Part shown: positions 35,056 through 44,888 of the stretch, in pieces
Layout: each line of letters opens with the position of its first letter
Numbering within the stretch: position 1 is the stretch's first letter
Assembly (NCBI RefSeq): GCF_030499535.1
Contig: NZ_JASTLB010000001.1
Location: 5,146,001-5,210,000 of the forward strand
Length of the DNA: 64,000 nt
From: Streptomyces sp. TG1A-8
GTDB lineage: Bacteria > Actinomycetota > Actinomycetes > Streptomycetales > Streptomycetaceae
Reading direction: 5' to 3'
Notes under the pieces: model-generated
Told to the model about the DNA's origin: nothing
The model's database searches: none
What the model saw: only the letters and a program-made list of their open reading frames with translations
Translations under genes and position numbers: made by a program

Positions 35056-36406
35056 GACCGTGAACGCTAAGACCAGCCCGAGCGCTGGCAACACCTGGCG
35101 AGACCTGCCCGCGGCGCAGCAGCCCGAGTACCCCGACCCCGAGGCTCTGCGCGCAGTGATCGCGGAGCTCGAGTCGTATCCGCCGCTCGTCTTCGCGGGC
35201 GAGTGCGACCAGCTGCGCGCCCGGATGGCGGCCGTCGCCCAGGGAGAGGCGTTCCTCCTCCAGGGCGGCGACTGCGCGGAGGCCTTCGACGCGGTGTCCG
35301 CCGACCAGATCCGCAACAAGCTCAAGACGTTGCTCCAGATGGGCGCCGTCCTCACCTACGCGGCCTCGGTGCCGGTGGTGAAGGTGGGCCGGATCGCCGG
35401 CCAGTACTCCAAGCCGCGGTCCAAGCCGACCGAGACCCGTGACGGCGTGACGCTGCCGGTGTACCGGGGCGACTCCGTCAACGGCTTCGACTTCACCCCC
35501 GGGTCCCGCATCCCGGACCCGGAGCGGCTCAAGCGGATGTACCACGCCTCGGCCTCCACGCTGAACCTGGTGCGCGCCTTCACCACCGGCGGCTACGCCG
35601 ACCTGCGCCAGGTGCACGCCTGGAACCAGGACTTCGTGAAGTCCTCGCCCTCGGGCCAGCGCTACGAGCAGCTCGCGCGGGAGATCGACAACGCGCTGCA
35701 CTTCATGCGGGCCTGCGGCACCGACCCGGAGGAGTTCAAGACCGTCGAGTTCTTCTCCTCGCACGAGGCGCTGCTGCTGGACTACGAGTCGGCCCTCACC
35801 CGCGTCGACTCCCGCACGGGGCAGCTGTACGACGTCTCGGCGCACATGGTGTGGATCGGCGAGCGCACCCGGCAGCTGGACCACGCGCACGTCGAGTTCG
35901 CCTCCCGGATCCGCAACCCGATCGGCATCAAGCTCGGCCCGTCCACGACGGCCGAGGAGGCGCTGCAGTACGTCGAGCGCCTCGACCCCGGCCGCGAGCC
36001 GGGCCGGCTGACCTTCATCGTCCGCATGGGCGCCGACAAGATCCGCGACAAGCTCCCCGAGCTGGTCGAGAAGGTCACGGCGTCCGGCGCGGTGGTGGCC
36101 TGGGTGGCCGACCCGATGCACGGCAACACCTTCGAGGCGGCCTCCGGGCACAAGACCCGCCGCTTCGACGACGTGCTGGACGAGGTCAAGGGCTTCTTCG
36201 AGGTCCACAAGGGCCTGGGCACCCACCCGGGCGGCATCCACGTGGAGCTGACCGGCGACGACGTCACCGAATGCGTGGGCGGCGGCGACGAGATCTTCGT
36301 CGACGACCTGCACCAGCGCTACGAGACGGCCTGTGACCCGCGGCTGAACCGCAGCCAGTCCCTCGACCTGGCGTTCCTCGTCGCGGAGATGTACCGGGAC
36401 CAGTGA
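35054..36406 (+). CDS. aroH: class II 3-deoxy-7-phosphoheptulonate synthase
   Basis: First step of the shikimate pathway, condensing PEP and erythrose 4-phosphate. 450 residues of the plant-like class II type; matching segments include LLQGGDCAEAF, KVGRIAGQYSKPRS, YRGDSVNGFDF, FFSSHEALLLDYE, SAHMVWIGERTRQLD, GIKLGPST, IVRMGADKIRDKLP, VAWVADPMHGNT and GGIHVELTGDDVTEC. GTG at 35054 follows TAGTGT by seven bases and has no ribosome site, so the mRNA is probably leaderless. It is divergent from the trp leader, linking two aromatic loci. Confidence 0.96.
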   Translation: MTVNAKTSPSAGNTWRDLPAAQQPEYPDPEALRAVIAELESYPPLVFAGECDQLRARMAAVAQGEAFLLQGGDCAEAFDAVSADQIRNKLKTLLQMGAVLTYAASVPVVKVGRIAGQYSKPRSKPTETRDGVTLPVYRGDSVNGFDFTPGSRIPDPERLKRMYHASASTLNLVRAFTTGGYADLRQVHAWNQDFVKSSPSGQRYEQLAREIDNALHFMRACGTDPEEFKTVEFFSSHEALLLDYESALTRVDSRTGQLYDVSAHMVWIGERTRQLDHAHVEFASRIRNPIGIKLGPSTTAEEALQYVERLDPGREPGRLTFIVRMGADKIRDKLPELVEKVTASGAVVAWVADPMHGNTFEAASGHKTRRFDDVLDEVKGFFEVHKGLGTHPGGIHVELTGDDVTECVGGGDEIFVDDLHQRYETACDPRLNRSQSLDLAFLVAEMYRDQ

Positions 36407-36415
36407 CGGCACCCC

Positions 36416-36445
36416 GGGGCGCGGATCACACCCGGTCCGCGCCCC
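36416..36445 (+). terminator. terminator after DAHP synthase gene
   Basis: Perfect 10-bp inverted repeat GGGGCGCGGA (36416-36425) with its complement (36436-36445), ten-base loop, starting nine bases after the stop. Confidence 0.85.
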
Positions 36446-36476
36446 TCGTGCTGTCGTGCTCCCCGAACGGCGGGTA

Positions 36477-36495
36477 AGGTTAGGTTTGCCTCACC
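36477..36495 (+). promoter_or_regulatory. iron box (DmdR/IdeR operator) before bfd
   Basis: AGGTTAGGTTTGCCTCACC at 36477-36495 matches the 19-bp DmdR1/IdeR box (TTAGGTTAGGCTAACCTAA-type) well, preceded by TA. It lies about 50 bases before the bfd start, where an iron-loaded DmdR1 repressor would block transcription. Confidence 0.82.
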
Positions 36496-36544
36496 GGGAA
36501 TGGGGTGGCAGTGACCGGGCGACCCCGTCGGGAGGTGGATCCGC

Positions 36545-36793
36545 ATGTTCGTCTGCAGCTGTTTCGGCGTCACCGAGGCGCAGGTCGAGCAGCTCGCGCG
36601 GGACGGTGCCCGCACCCCCCGCCAGATCGCCTCCGCCTGCAAGGCGGGCACCGACTGCGGCTCGTGCGTCCGCCGCATCCAGGCCGTCCTCGGCCGGGGC
36701 TCGTGCCCGCACCGGGAGCCGGCCGGCCGGGACCGGCCGGTTCTCGCGGCGCTCGACGCGCGGTCCGGCACCGCGGCCGGCGAAGCCGCCTAG
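36545..36793 (+). CDS. bfd: bacterioferritin-associated ferredoxin (Bfd)
   Basis: 82 residues. Fer2_BFD domain with four cysteines for a 2Fe-2S cluster in the pattern CSC (positions 4, 6), then KAGTDCGSC (Cys38 and Cys41). It reduces ferric iron stored in bacterioferritin so that it can be released. ATG at 36545 with GGGAGGTG seven bases upstream. The iron box upstream predicts expression under iron limitation. Convergent with bfr. Confidence 0.92.
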   Translation: MFVCSCFGVTEAQVEQLARDGARTPRQIASACKAGTDCGSCVRRIQAVLGRGSCPHREPAGRDRPVLAALDARSGTAAGEAA

Positions 36794-36802
36794 GGGTGGG
36801 CG

Positions 36803-37282
36803 TCAGCCCTCCGGCTGCTCGATCACCTGGGCGAGGTAGAGCGCCTCGCCGAGCTTGTCCACCAGCTCCAGCTGCGTGTCGAGGTAGTCGATGTGCAGCT
36901 CCTCGTCGGCGAGGATGCCCTCGAAGACGTTCGCCGACGTGATGTCGCCCTTCTCGCGCATCACCCTGACCCCCCGCCTGAGCCGGTCGATCGCCTCGAC
37001 CTCGACCAGCCGGTCGGCCTCGAACATCTCCCGGACGGTCTGCCCCACGCGCACGTGGAACAACCGCTGGTAGTTGGGCGGCCCCTCCAGGAGCAGGATC
37101 CGGTCGGTGAGCGCCTCGGCGTGCTTCATCTCGTCGAACGACTCGTGCCGCGTGTACCTGGCGAGTTTCGTCCAGCCGAAGTTCTCCTGCATCTTCGCGT
37201 GCAGGAAGTACTGGTTGATCGCGGTCAGCTCGCCGGTGAGCTGCTCGTTGAGCAGTTCGATGACCTCGGGGTCGCCCTGCAT
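36803..37282 (-). CDS. bfr: bacterioferritin
   Basis: 159-residue iron-storage protein that assembles into a 24-subunit shell. Ferroxidase ligands are exactly at the E. coli positions: Glu18, Glu51, His54, Glu94, Glu127 and His130; the heme ligand Met52 is present (FDEMKHAE). ATG at 37282 with AAGGAG eight bases upstream; the open frame to 37339 has no better start. Tail-to-tail with bfd, nine bases apart. Confidence 0.96.
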   Translation of the reverse strand: MQGDPEVIELLNEQLTGELTAINQYFLHAKMQENFGWTKLARYTRHESFDEMKHAEALTDRILLLEGPPNYQRLFHVRVGQTVREMFEADRLVEVEAIDRLRRGVRVMREKGDITSANVFEGILADEELHIDYLDTQLELVDKLGEALYLAQVIEQPEG

Positions 37283-37457
37283 CGCAGCGGCTCCTTCCAC
37301 ACGGGAAAACGGGAGGGGTACGCGGCGGCATGATCGCACCGGTGGTGAGGATCGTCCAGTAAGTGCGTACTCGGTGCGTACGTCACGGACTGCCGCCGTT
37401 CGTCCCGTTCGCGGGAGGGGGGCCGGGGCACCGCCCGGGGTCTGTCAGGATGGATAC

Positions 37458-38090
37458 ATGGGGCATCCGGTGGAGCGCGCGTCTGGGGCAGCGGCAGGAT
37501 CCGGGCTTCCGCCGGGGCAGCGGCTCCAGCGCGGCTGGCCGGTCACGCACTACGGGCCCGTGCCGAAGTTCCGGTCCGAACGCTGGGAGTTCCGGGTCTT
37601 CGGCGCCACCGCCGACGGGGACAAGCACACCTGGAACCACGAGGCGTTCACGGCCCTGCCCTACACCACCGTGGTGGCCGACCTGCACTGCGTGACCAAG
37701 TTCAGCATGCTCGGCGCCGAGTGGGGCGGCGTCCCGGCGCGCGCCGTCCTGGACCTGGCACCGCCGGCGCCCGGCGTCACCCACGTGATGGTCTGGGCGG
37801 AGTACGGATTCAGCGCCAACCTCCGCCTGTCGGACTTCGCCTCCGACCGGACGATCTTCGCCACCCACAGGGACGGCGAACTGCTCACCGCCGAGCACGG
37901 CTTCCCGGTCCGCCTCGTCGTCCCCCACCTGTACGCCTGGAAGGGCCCCAAGTGGGTCCGCGGGGTCGAGTACATGACCACCGACCGCCGGGGCTTCTGG
38001 GAGGAGCGCGGCTACCACAACATCGGCGACCCCTGGAAGGAGCAGCGCTACTCCTACCAGGAGGAGCCCGGGGAGGGACCCGAACTCTGA
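37458..38090 (+). CDS. sulfite oxidase-fold (molybdopterin) oxidoreductase
   Basis: 210 residues forming one SUOX/YedY-type molybdopterin-binding domain. The segment TTVVADLHCVTKFSMLGAEWGGVP supplies the molybdenum-ligating Cys, and HLYAWKGPKWVRGVEYM is the conserved second cofactor site. No signal peptide, so unlike MsrP/YedY it should stay in the cytosol. ATG at 37458; CAGGAT six bases upstream suggests a leaderless mRNA. Substrate unknown. Confidence 0.9.
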   Translation: MGHPVERASGAAAGSGLPPGQRLQRGWPVTHYGPVPKFRSERWEFRVFGATADGDKHTWNHEAFTALPYTTVVADLHCVTKFSMLGAEWGGVPARAVLDLAPPAPGVTHVMVWAEYGFSANLRLSDFASDRTIFATHRDGELLTAEHGFPVRLVVPHLYAWKGPKWVRGVEYMTTDRRGFWEERGYHNIGDPWKEQRYSYQEEPGEGPEL

Positions 38091-38118
38091 GGCCGGGACC
38101 GCTCTGGCCGCGGCCCGC

Positions 38119-39045
38119 TCAGCCGTCCCGGAGCTTCTTCAGCCGGTCCACGTCCGCCGCGTGGCCCTCCTCGCCGCCGGGCGTCTCGATGACCAGCGGG
38201 ACGCCGTCGGTCGCCGGGTGGGACATCAGCGCACGGAACGGGTCCTCACCGATGTGACCGGTGCCGATGTTCTCGTGCCGGTCCTTGTGCGCACCGGCCA
38301 CGTCCTTGGAGTCGTTGGCGTGGATCAGCTTCAGCCGGCCCGCGCCGACCGTGTCCACCAGCAGGTTGAGGGTCCGGTGCATCCCGGCCGGACCGGTCAG
38401 GTCGTGCCCGGCGGCGAAGACGTGGCAGGTGTCGAGGCACACGCCGAGCTTCGGGTGGGCGTCCAGCGCCGCGAAGTACGGCCCGAAGTCCCAGGTGCGC
38501 GAGCACAGCGAGGCACCCTGCCCGGCGGTCGACTCCAGCAGCAGGAACGGGTCGTCGTCGCAGGTCAGCTCGTCCAGCAGTGGCAGCAGACGCTCCCGCA
38601 CCTGCCGCAGCGCCACCTCCCGCGCCCGCCCGCCGGTGGCGCTGCCGGTGTGCACGACCACGCCCAGCGCGCCGATCTCCCGGCCGCGCCGCAGGGAGTG
38701 CCGCAGCGACTCCACCGACCGCTCCACCGTCGCCCCGGTGTGCGAGCCGAAGTTGATCAGGTACGGCGCGTGCACATACGCCGGGATCCCCTCCTCGGCG
38801 CACGCCTGCCGGAACGCCTCGTCCTGCTGCGGCCTCCCGGCGGGCGTGGCCCACCCGCGCGGATTGGCGACGAAGACCTGCACGGCCTCCGCCCCGATCC
38901 GCCGCGCGTACGCCAGCCCCGTGGAGTGCAGGCCGCCGGCCACGGGGACGTGGCTGCCGACGGGGTTGCGGGAGCGGCCGGCGGGCACGGCGACGGAGGG
39001 CGGGGGGCCGGCGGGCGGTGCGGAAGGGGACGGCTGGCTTGTCAC
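38119..39045 (-). CDS. nfo: deoxyribonuclease IV (AP endonuclease, Nfo family)
   Basis: 308 residues. TIM-barrel AP endonuclease with metal-binding residues in GSHVPVAGGL, YVHAPYLINFGS, VVHTGSATGG, LLLESTAGQGA, GVCLDTCHVFAAGHD, KLIHANDSKD and VIETPGG. It cleaves 5' of abasic sites in base excision repair. The first 30 residues are a Pro/Ser-rich extension not found in E. coli Nfo. GTG at 39045. Lies downstream of the kinase gene on the same strand. Confidence 0.94.
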   Translation of the reverse strand: MTSQPSPSAPPAGPPPSVAVPAGRSRNPVGSHVPVAGGLHSTGLAYARRIGAEAVQVFVANPRGWATPAGRPQQDEAFRQACAEEGIPAYVHAPYLINFGSHTGATVERSVESLRHSLRRGREIGALGVVVHTGSATGGRAREVALRQVRERLLPLLDELTCDDDPFLLLESTAGQGASLCSRTWDFGPYFAALDAHPKLGVCLDTCHVFAAGHDLTGPAGMHRTLNLLVDTVGAGRLKLIHANDSKDVAGAHKDRHENIGTGHIGEDPFRALMSHPATDGVPLVIETPGGEEGHAADVDRLKKLRDG

Positions 39046-39078
39046 CCGTCCAGGGTGTCATGCCGCGCGGGGGTGCCG

Positions 39079-41007
39079 TCAGCGGATGGTGATCGTGACC
39101 GTCGACCCCTTGGCCGCCTTCCCACCGGCCGCCACCGACTGCTTCCTCACCGTGTCGCCGAACAGCCCGAGCAGCCCGCGGTCCTCGTGGACCTTGAAGC
39201 CGGAGGCCTCCAGCAGTTCCCTCGCCTCGTCCGCGCCCGCCCCGACCACGTCCGGCACCTCGACCATCTCGGGGCCCCTGGACAGGGTCAGCGTCACCGT
39301 GTCGCCCTCCGCGGCCCGGCCGCCGGCCGCCGGGCTCTGCCGGGCCACCCGCCCCTTGCCGTACGCGGAGTCGACCCGTCCGGCGGAGACCTCCGCCTTC
39401 AGGCCGGCCTCTGCCAGCTCCCGTGCGGCTGCGTCCGGGTCCTCGCCGGCGACGTCCGGCACGTCGACCGGACCGCCCTTGCTGACCCGCAGCGCGATCG
39501 CCGACCCCGCGTGCCGCTCGGTGCCGGCCGGCGGATCGGTGCCGATCACGGAGCCCCGGGCGACGCGGTCGCTGAACGCCCGGCCGACCATGCCCGGCTC
39601 CAGCCCGTCCGCCTTCAGCCGGTCCTGCGCCTCGGCCAGCGGCACGCCCCGCAGGTCGGGCACCTTCACGGTCCGGGGGCCGCGGGAGACGGTGAGCGTC
39701 ACCGAGTCGTGGCTGCGGATCCGCGCCCCGGCCGCGGGGTCGGTGCCGATGACCGTGCCCCGCTGCACCGTGTCGCTGTACTCCCGCTCGACCTTGCGCA
39801 CCTCCAGCCCGGCCGTCTCCAGCCGCGCCCGCGCCTGGGACTCCGTCTTGGTCAGCAGCGGCGGGACCTCGGTGAACTGCCCGGAGTTGATGTACCAGGC
39901 CCCGGCACCCACCCCGAGGACCACCAGCAGGGTGGCGACGACGGTGACGAGTCCGCGCCGGGGCCGCGCCAGCCGCCGCCGCGGCGGCACCGGCGGGACC
40001 TCCAGCCGGCTGGTGTGCCGGACGGCCGCCCGCGGGTCGTCCTCGCCGTCGACGGGCAGCGGCCGGGGCACGGTCAGCGAGCGCGGGATCACGCTCGTAC
40101 GGTCCTCGGCGTTGTCGTGCCCGGCGGACAGCGCCTGCGGTGGCGGGGCGTCCAGCTCCTCGTCGGTGAGACCGGCGCGCGCCCGGAGCACCTCGCCGAG
40201 CAGACCGGCCGCGTCCTGCGGCCGGTCGTCCGGGGTGCGCGCGGTGGCCGAGGCGACCAGTTCGTCCAGCACCCCCGGCAGCCCCGGCACCAGCGCCGAG
40301 GGCGGCGGCACGTCCTGGTGGACGTGCTTGTAGAGGATCTGCGCGGGGGAGTCCCCGGCGTGCGGCTTGCCGCCGGTCAGCATCTCGTACAGGACGACGC
40401 CGCAGGCGTACACGTCGACGCGCGGGCCGGCGGCACCCTGCTCGACCTGCTCGGGCGCGAGGTACGACACGGTGCCCAGCACGGCGCCGGTGGTGCTGGT
40501 CACCGAGTCCACGGACCGCACGAGCCCGAAGTCGGCGACCTTCACCCGGCCGTCGTCCCCCACCAGCACGTTCTCCGGCTTCATGTCCCGGTGCACGAAC
40601 CCGGCCCGGTGCGCGGCGCCGAGCGCGGCCAGCACCGGCTCCAGGATGTCCAGCGCCGCCCGCGGCTGCAGGGCGCCCCGCTCGCGCAGCACGTCCCGCA
40701 GGGTGCAGCCGGCGACGTACTCCATCGCCAGGTACACGTACGGCCCGTCGGTGCCCTGGTCGAAGACCTGCACCACGTTGGGGTGCGCCAGCCGGGCGAC
40801 CGACTTGGCCTCCCGGATGAACCGCTCCACGAACGACCCGTCGGAGGCCAGCGCCGGGTGCATCACCTTGAGCGCGAGGACCCGGTCCAGACGGGTGTCC
40901 AGGGCCCGGTAGACCGTGGCCATCCCGCCGACCGCGATCCGCGCCTCGACGCGGTAACGGCCGTCGAGCACCTGCCCGACGAGGGGGTCCTGAAGGGTCG
41001 TATCCAC
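39079..41007 (-). CDS. PASTA-domain Ser/Thr protein kinase
   Basis: 642 residues. Kinase domain (about 16-275) with GGMATVY glycine loop, Lys47, catalytic HRDMKPEN (Asp141), DFG at 159 and Thr/Ser-rich activation loop SVTSTTGAVLGT. A basic juxtamembrane linker leads to one membrane helix (about 372-395) and four extracellular PASTA repeats (about 400-642) that would sense peptidoglycan fragments. In mycobacteria PknL holds this position but lacks PASTA. GTG at 41007; TAGACT seven bases upstream points to a leaderless start. Downstream of thiG on the same strand but probably with its own promoter. Confidence 0.93.
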   Translation of the reverse strand: MDTTLQDPLVGQVLDGRYRVEARIAVGGMATVYRALDTRLDRVLALKVMHPALASDGSFVERFIREAKSVARLAHPNVVQVFDQGTDGPYVYLAMEYVAGCTLRDVLRERGALQPRAALDILEPVLAALGAAHRAGFVHRDMKPENVLVGDDGRVKVADFGLVRSVDSVTSTTGAVLGTVSYLAPEQVEQGAAGPRVDVYACGVVLYEMLTGGKPHAGDSPAQILYKHVHQDVPPPSALVPGLPGVLDELVASATARTPDDRPQDAAGLLGEVLRARAGLTDEELDAPPPQALSAGHDNAEDRTSVIPRSLTVPRPLPVDGEDDPRAAVRHTSRLEVPPVPPRRRLARPRRGLVTVVATLLVVLGVGAGAWYINSGQFTEVPPLLTKTESQARARLETAGLEVRKVEREYSDTVQRGTVIGTDPAAGARIRSHDSVTLTVSRGPRTVKVPDLRGVPLAEAQDRLKADGLEPGMVGRAFSDRVARGSVIGTDPPAGTERHAGSAIALRVSKGGPVDVPDVAGEDPDAAARELAEAGLKAEVSAGRVDSAYGKGRVARQSPAAGGRAAEGDTVTLTLSRGPEMVEVPDVVGAGADEARELLEASGFKVHEDRGLLGLFGDTVRKQSVAAGGKAAKGSTVTITIR

Positions 41008-41123
41008 GCAGGCGAGTCTACGAGGACGTGCCGGCCGGCTCCCCGGCGCGACCGGCTCGGCCGCCCCACTGCAGCCGACCTGTGACGCTTCCCCCGGAAC
41101 CCGGGCAGGATCCCGGGCGCCGC

Positions 41124-41921
<798 letters not shown>

Positions 41922-42122
41922 TCAGCCTCCCTGGACGGCGGTGAGGACTTCGACGCGGTCGCCCTCGGTGAGGACGGTGGCCGCCCACCGCGCGCGCGGG
42001 ACGACCGTTTCGTTGACGGCGGCGGCCACCCCGGAGGGCGCCGCGGTCAGGGAGCGGACGAGGCCGTCGAGAGCGGTGCCCGCGGCGACCTCCCGGCGCT
42101 CGCCGTTGACGGAGACGTTCAT
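41922..42122 (-). CDS. thiS: sulfur carrier protein ThiS
   Basis: 66-residue ubiquitin-like protein with the C-terminal Gly-Gly (TAVQGG) that is adenylated and thiocarboxylated before donating sulfur to ThiG. ATG at 42122 overlaps the thiO stop (ATGA). Confidence 0.96.
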   Translation of the reverse strand: MNVSVNGERREVAAGTALDGLVRSLTAAPSGVAAAVNETVVPRARWAATVLTEGDRVEVLTAVQGG

Positions 42123-43279
42123 GTGGGCAGCTCCGTGAGGACGGCGCCGAAACGCTTCGGCGTGAACGGGCGGGCCTCCTGCGGCAGCTCACCGGTGAGC
42201 AGCGCGTGCGCCAGGGCGTCACCGGTGACCGGGGTGAGCAGCACCCCGTTGCGGTAGTGCCCGGTGGCCAGCAGCAGCCCGTCCAGACCGCAGGGGCCCA
42301 GCAGCGGCGCGTTGTCCGGGGAACCGGGGCGCAGTCCGGCCCGGGTCTCGGTCAGGGGCAGCTCGGTGATCCCCGGCACCAGCTCGTGGGCGTCGCGCAG
42401 CAGCGCGTACACGCCGCCGGCCGTCACGGTCGTGTCCCAGCCCAGCTCCTCGCTGGTCGCGCCGACGACCAGCTCGCCGTTCTCCCGGGGCACCAGGTAG
42501 ACCTGGCTGCCGCGCACCACGGCCCGCACGGTGCGGCTCAGGAACGGCGCGTACCGGCGCGGCACCGTCAGCCGCAGCACCTGGCCCTTCACCGGCCGCA
42601 CCGCGGGCAGGACCTCGTCCGGGACGCCCGCCAGGCGCCCGCTCAGGCTCCCGGCCGCCAGCACCACCTGTCCGGCGGCCAGCCCGGTGCCGTCCGCCGT
42701 GGTGACACCCGAGGCGCGCCCGCGCACCACGTCGAGGCGCTCGGCCCAGGACCGGTGGAACACCACCCCGGCCCGCTCGCAGGCGGCCAGCAGCGCCGCC
42801 GCGAGCCGCCGCGGGTCCACCTGGTGGTCGCCGTTGACCCGCAGCCCCCCGCGCACCCCGGGCGCGAGCATCGGCTCCAGCCGCCGGCACTCCCGGCCCG
42901 ACAGCCACACCGACTCCAGGCCCGCGCGCCGCTGGAGGGCGTGCAGTTCGCGCAGCTGGGCGCGGTCGTCGGCGTCCAGCGCGACGGCGAGCGTGCCGCA
43001 GCGGCGGTAGCCGAGGTCGTGGCCGGTCAGCCCGGTCAGCTCGGCCGTGAAGTCCGGCCAGCGGCGGACGGACTCCAGGTTGAGGGCGAGCAGGGTCTCC
43101 TCGCCGTAGTGCAGCTCCGAGACCGCGGCCAGCATCCCCGCCGCGACCCGCGCGGCCCCGCCGCCGGGCTCAGGGTCCACCACGGCCGCGGCGAGCCCGC
43201 GCTGCGCGGCCCGCCAGGCCGTGACCAGGCCGATGATCCCGCCCCCGATGACGAGGACGTCGGACGTACGTGACGACAT
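42119..43279 (-). CDS. thiO: glycine oxidase
   Basis: FAD enzyme that makes dehydroglycine for the thiazole ring. 386 residues: N-terminal FAD motif VLVIGGGIIGLVTAWRAAQRG, RVAAGMLAAVSELHYGEE, and the C-terminal segment LLLATGHYRNGVLLTPVTGDALA. ATG at 43279, directly behind a TPP riboswitch. First gene of thiO-thiS-thiG. Confidence 0.95.
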   Translation of the reverse strand: MSSRTSDVLVIGGGIIGLVTAWRAAQRGLAAAVVDPEPGGGAARVAAGMLAAVSELHYGEETLLALNLESVRRWPDFTAELTGLTGHDLGYRRCGTLAVALDADDRAQLRELHALQRRAGLESVWLSGRECRRLEPMLAPGVRGGLRVNGDHQVDPRRLAAALLAACERAGVVFHRSWAERLDVVRGRASGVTTADGTGLAAGQVVLAAGSLSGRLAGVPDEVLPAVRPVKGQVLRLTVPRRYAPFLSRTVRAVVRGSQVYLVPRENGELVVGATSEELGWDTTVTAGGVYALLRDAHELVPGITELPLTETRAGLRPGSPDNAPLLGPCGLDGLLLATGHYRNGVLLTPVTGDALAHALLTGELPQEARPFTPKRFGAVLTELPT

Positions 43280-43292
43280 GGGCGTCCAGCCC

Positions 43293-43380
43293 CTCCCTTC
43301 GCCGGCATGACCCGGATCAGGTTCGTACGGTCGGAGGCCGCCAGCCTCCCTCTCAGCCCGGTGCGTCCGGGCTCCCGCGA
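43293..43380 (-). promoter_or_regulatory. TPP riboswitch (THI element)
   Basis: Read on the minus strand: GGGAGCCCGG, GGGCTGAGAGGGAGG, an eight-pair variable arm, CCGTACGAACCTGATCCGG and GTCATGCCGGCGAAGGGAGG. These are the invariant CUGAGAG, ACCUGAUC and GCGnAGGGA blocks of the thiamine pyrophosphate aptamer. It ends about 13 bases before the thiO ATG, so it most likely sequesters the ribosome site (GGGAGGGG) when TPP is bound. Confidence 0.96.
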
Positions 43381-43502
43381 GTGCTCGTGCGTGGCCACCC
43401 TAGCCCGCGGGGCGCGCCACCCGTAAGGGAGCCCGCCCCCCGGGCGGCGGCCGGCGGGACGTCCGGTGCGAGCGGTGCGGAACGGGTCACGGAGCACGCC
43501 CG

Positions 43503-43532
43503 CTGACGCACGGTGCGTCACCTGGCTATGGT
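43503..43532 (+). promoter_or_regulatory. promoter of flavoprotein reductase gene
   Basis: CTGACG (43503-43508), 18-base spacer and TATGGT (43527-43532). The GTG start codon lies six bases after the -10, so transcription should start at or next to it and give a leaderless mRNA. Confidence 0.65.
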
Positions 43533-43538
43533 GACCGG

Positions 43539-44780
43539 GTGAGCGAGCAGACACCGCACGAGGGCGCGGCACCGCAGCGGCGCGTGGTCGTCGCCGGCGC
43601 GGGCATGGCCGGGGTGCAGACCGCGGTCGCCCTGCGCGAGCAGGGCTTCACGGGCACCGTGACCCTGATCGGCGCCGAGCCCCACCAGCCCTACGACCGG
43701 CCGCCGCTGTCCAAGGCCGTGCTGCTCGGCAAGGCCGAGGGCTCCGCCTTCGACGTCGACTTCGACGCACTCGGCATCGAACTGCGGCTCGGCTGCGAGG
43801 TGCTGGGCGTGCGCCCCGCCGACCGCGAGCTGGACACCGGGGCCGGTCCCGTCCCCTACGACGTGCTGGTCCTGGCCACCGGTGCCGAGCCGATCCGGCT
43901 GCCGGGCACCGAGGGTGTGCCCGGCGTGCACCTGCTGCGCACCCTGGACGACGCCGAACGGCTGCGGCCCGTACTGGCCCGCCAGCACGACGTCGTGGTC
44001 GTCGGCGCCGGCTGGATCGGCGCCGAGTTCGCCACGGCCGCCCGCGAGGCGGGCTGCGCGGTGACCGTCGTGGAGGCCGCCGACCGGCCGCTGGCCGGCG
44101 CGCTGCCCGCCGAGGTGGCCGCGCCCATGGCGGCCTGGTACGCCGACAGCGGCGCCGACCTGCGCACCCACGCGCGCGTGGAGCGCGTCGAGGCCGGCGC
44201 GGTGGTGCTCGCCGACGGCACCCGGCTGCCCGCCGGCGCCGTCGTGGTCGGCGTCGGCGCCCGTCCCGCCACCGCCTGGCTGGCCGGCTCCGGCATCGAA
44301 CTGGGCGCCCACGGCGAGGTCCTGGCCGACGACCGGCTGCGCACCAGCGCCGAGGACGTGTACGCGGTCGGCGACTGCGTCTCCTTCCCCTCCGCCCGGT
44401 ACGGTGCGCGGCTGCTGGTCCACCACTGGGACAACGCCCTGCAGGGCCCCCGCACGGTGGCCGCGGACATCCTCGGCGAGACGCCCCGGACCTACGACCC
44501 GGTGCCGTACTTCTGGTCCGAGCAGTTCGGCCGGTTCGTGCAGTACGCCGGCCACCACGCCGGCGCCGACCGCACGGTGTGGCGCGGCGACCCGGCCGGG
44601 CCCGCCTGGACGGTGTGCTGGCTGCGCGAGGACCGGCTGGTCGCCCTGCTCGCGGTCGGCCGGCCCCGCGACCTGGCCCAGGGCAGACGGCTGATCGAGG
44701 CGGGCCGCCGCATGGACGGGGACGCGCTGGCCGACCCGGCCCGGCCGCTGAAGGAGACCACCGCCGACGGCGGGGCCTGA
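43539..44780 (+). CDS. FAD/NAD-dependent ferredoxin reductase-like oxidoreductase
   Basis: 413 residues. FAD motif VVVAGAGMAGVQTAVALREQG, NAD motif VVVVGAGWIGAEFATAAREAG, VYAVGDCVSF and a C-terminal reductase domain with DPVPYFWSEQFGRFVQYAG. It belongs to the ferredoxin/rubredoxin reductase group that transfers electrons from NAD(P)H to a ferredoxin, often for cytochrome P450 or oxygenases. No partner ferredoxin gene is adjacent. GTG at 43539, probably leaderless. Confidence 0.92.
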   Translation: MSEQTPHEGAAPQRRVVVAGAGMAGVQTAVALREQGFTGTVTLIGAEPHQPYDRPPLSKAVLLGKAEGSAFDVDFDALGIELRLGCEVLGVRPADRELDTGAGPVPYDVLVLATGAEPIRLPGTEGVPGVHLLRTLDDAERLRPVLARQHDVVVVGAGWIGAEFATAAREAGCAVTVVEAADRPLAGALPAEVAAPMAAWYADSGADLRTHARVERVEAGAVVLADGTRLPAGAVVVGVGARPATAWLAGSGIELGAHGEVLADDRLRTSAEDVYAVGDCVSFPSARYGARLLVHHWDNALQGPRTVAADILGETPRTYDPVPYFWSEQFGRFVQYAGHHAGADRTVWRGDPAGPAWTVCWLREDRLVALLAVGRPRDLAQGRRLIEAGRRMDGDALADPARPLKETTADGGA

Positions 44781-44888
44781 CACGGCCGCCGGACCCCGCC
44801 CGTCCCGCGTCGGCGGGACCCGGGGCGTGTCCGCCGGGTGGCCCGGTCCGGTTTCCGGCTGTCGGCGGGGGATGGCAGGCTTGTTCCC

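Noticed and set aside
38161..41085. 974-codon open frame on the plus strand
   Set aside because: It is the complement of the deoxyribonuclease IV and kinase genes, which have full sets of family motifs. The plus-strand product is Arg/Gly/Val-rich with no motif, as expected for antisense frames in high-GC DNA.
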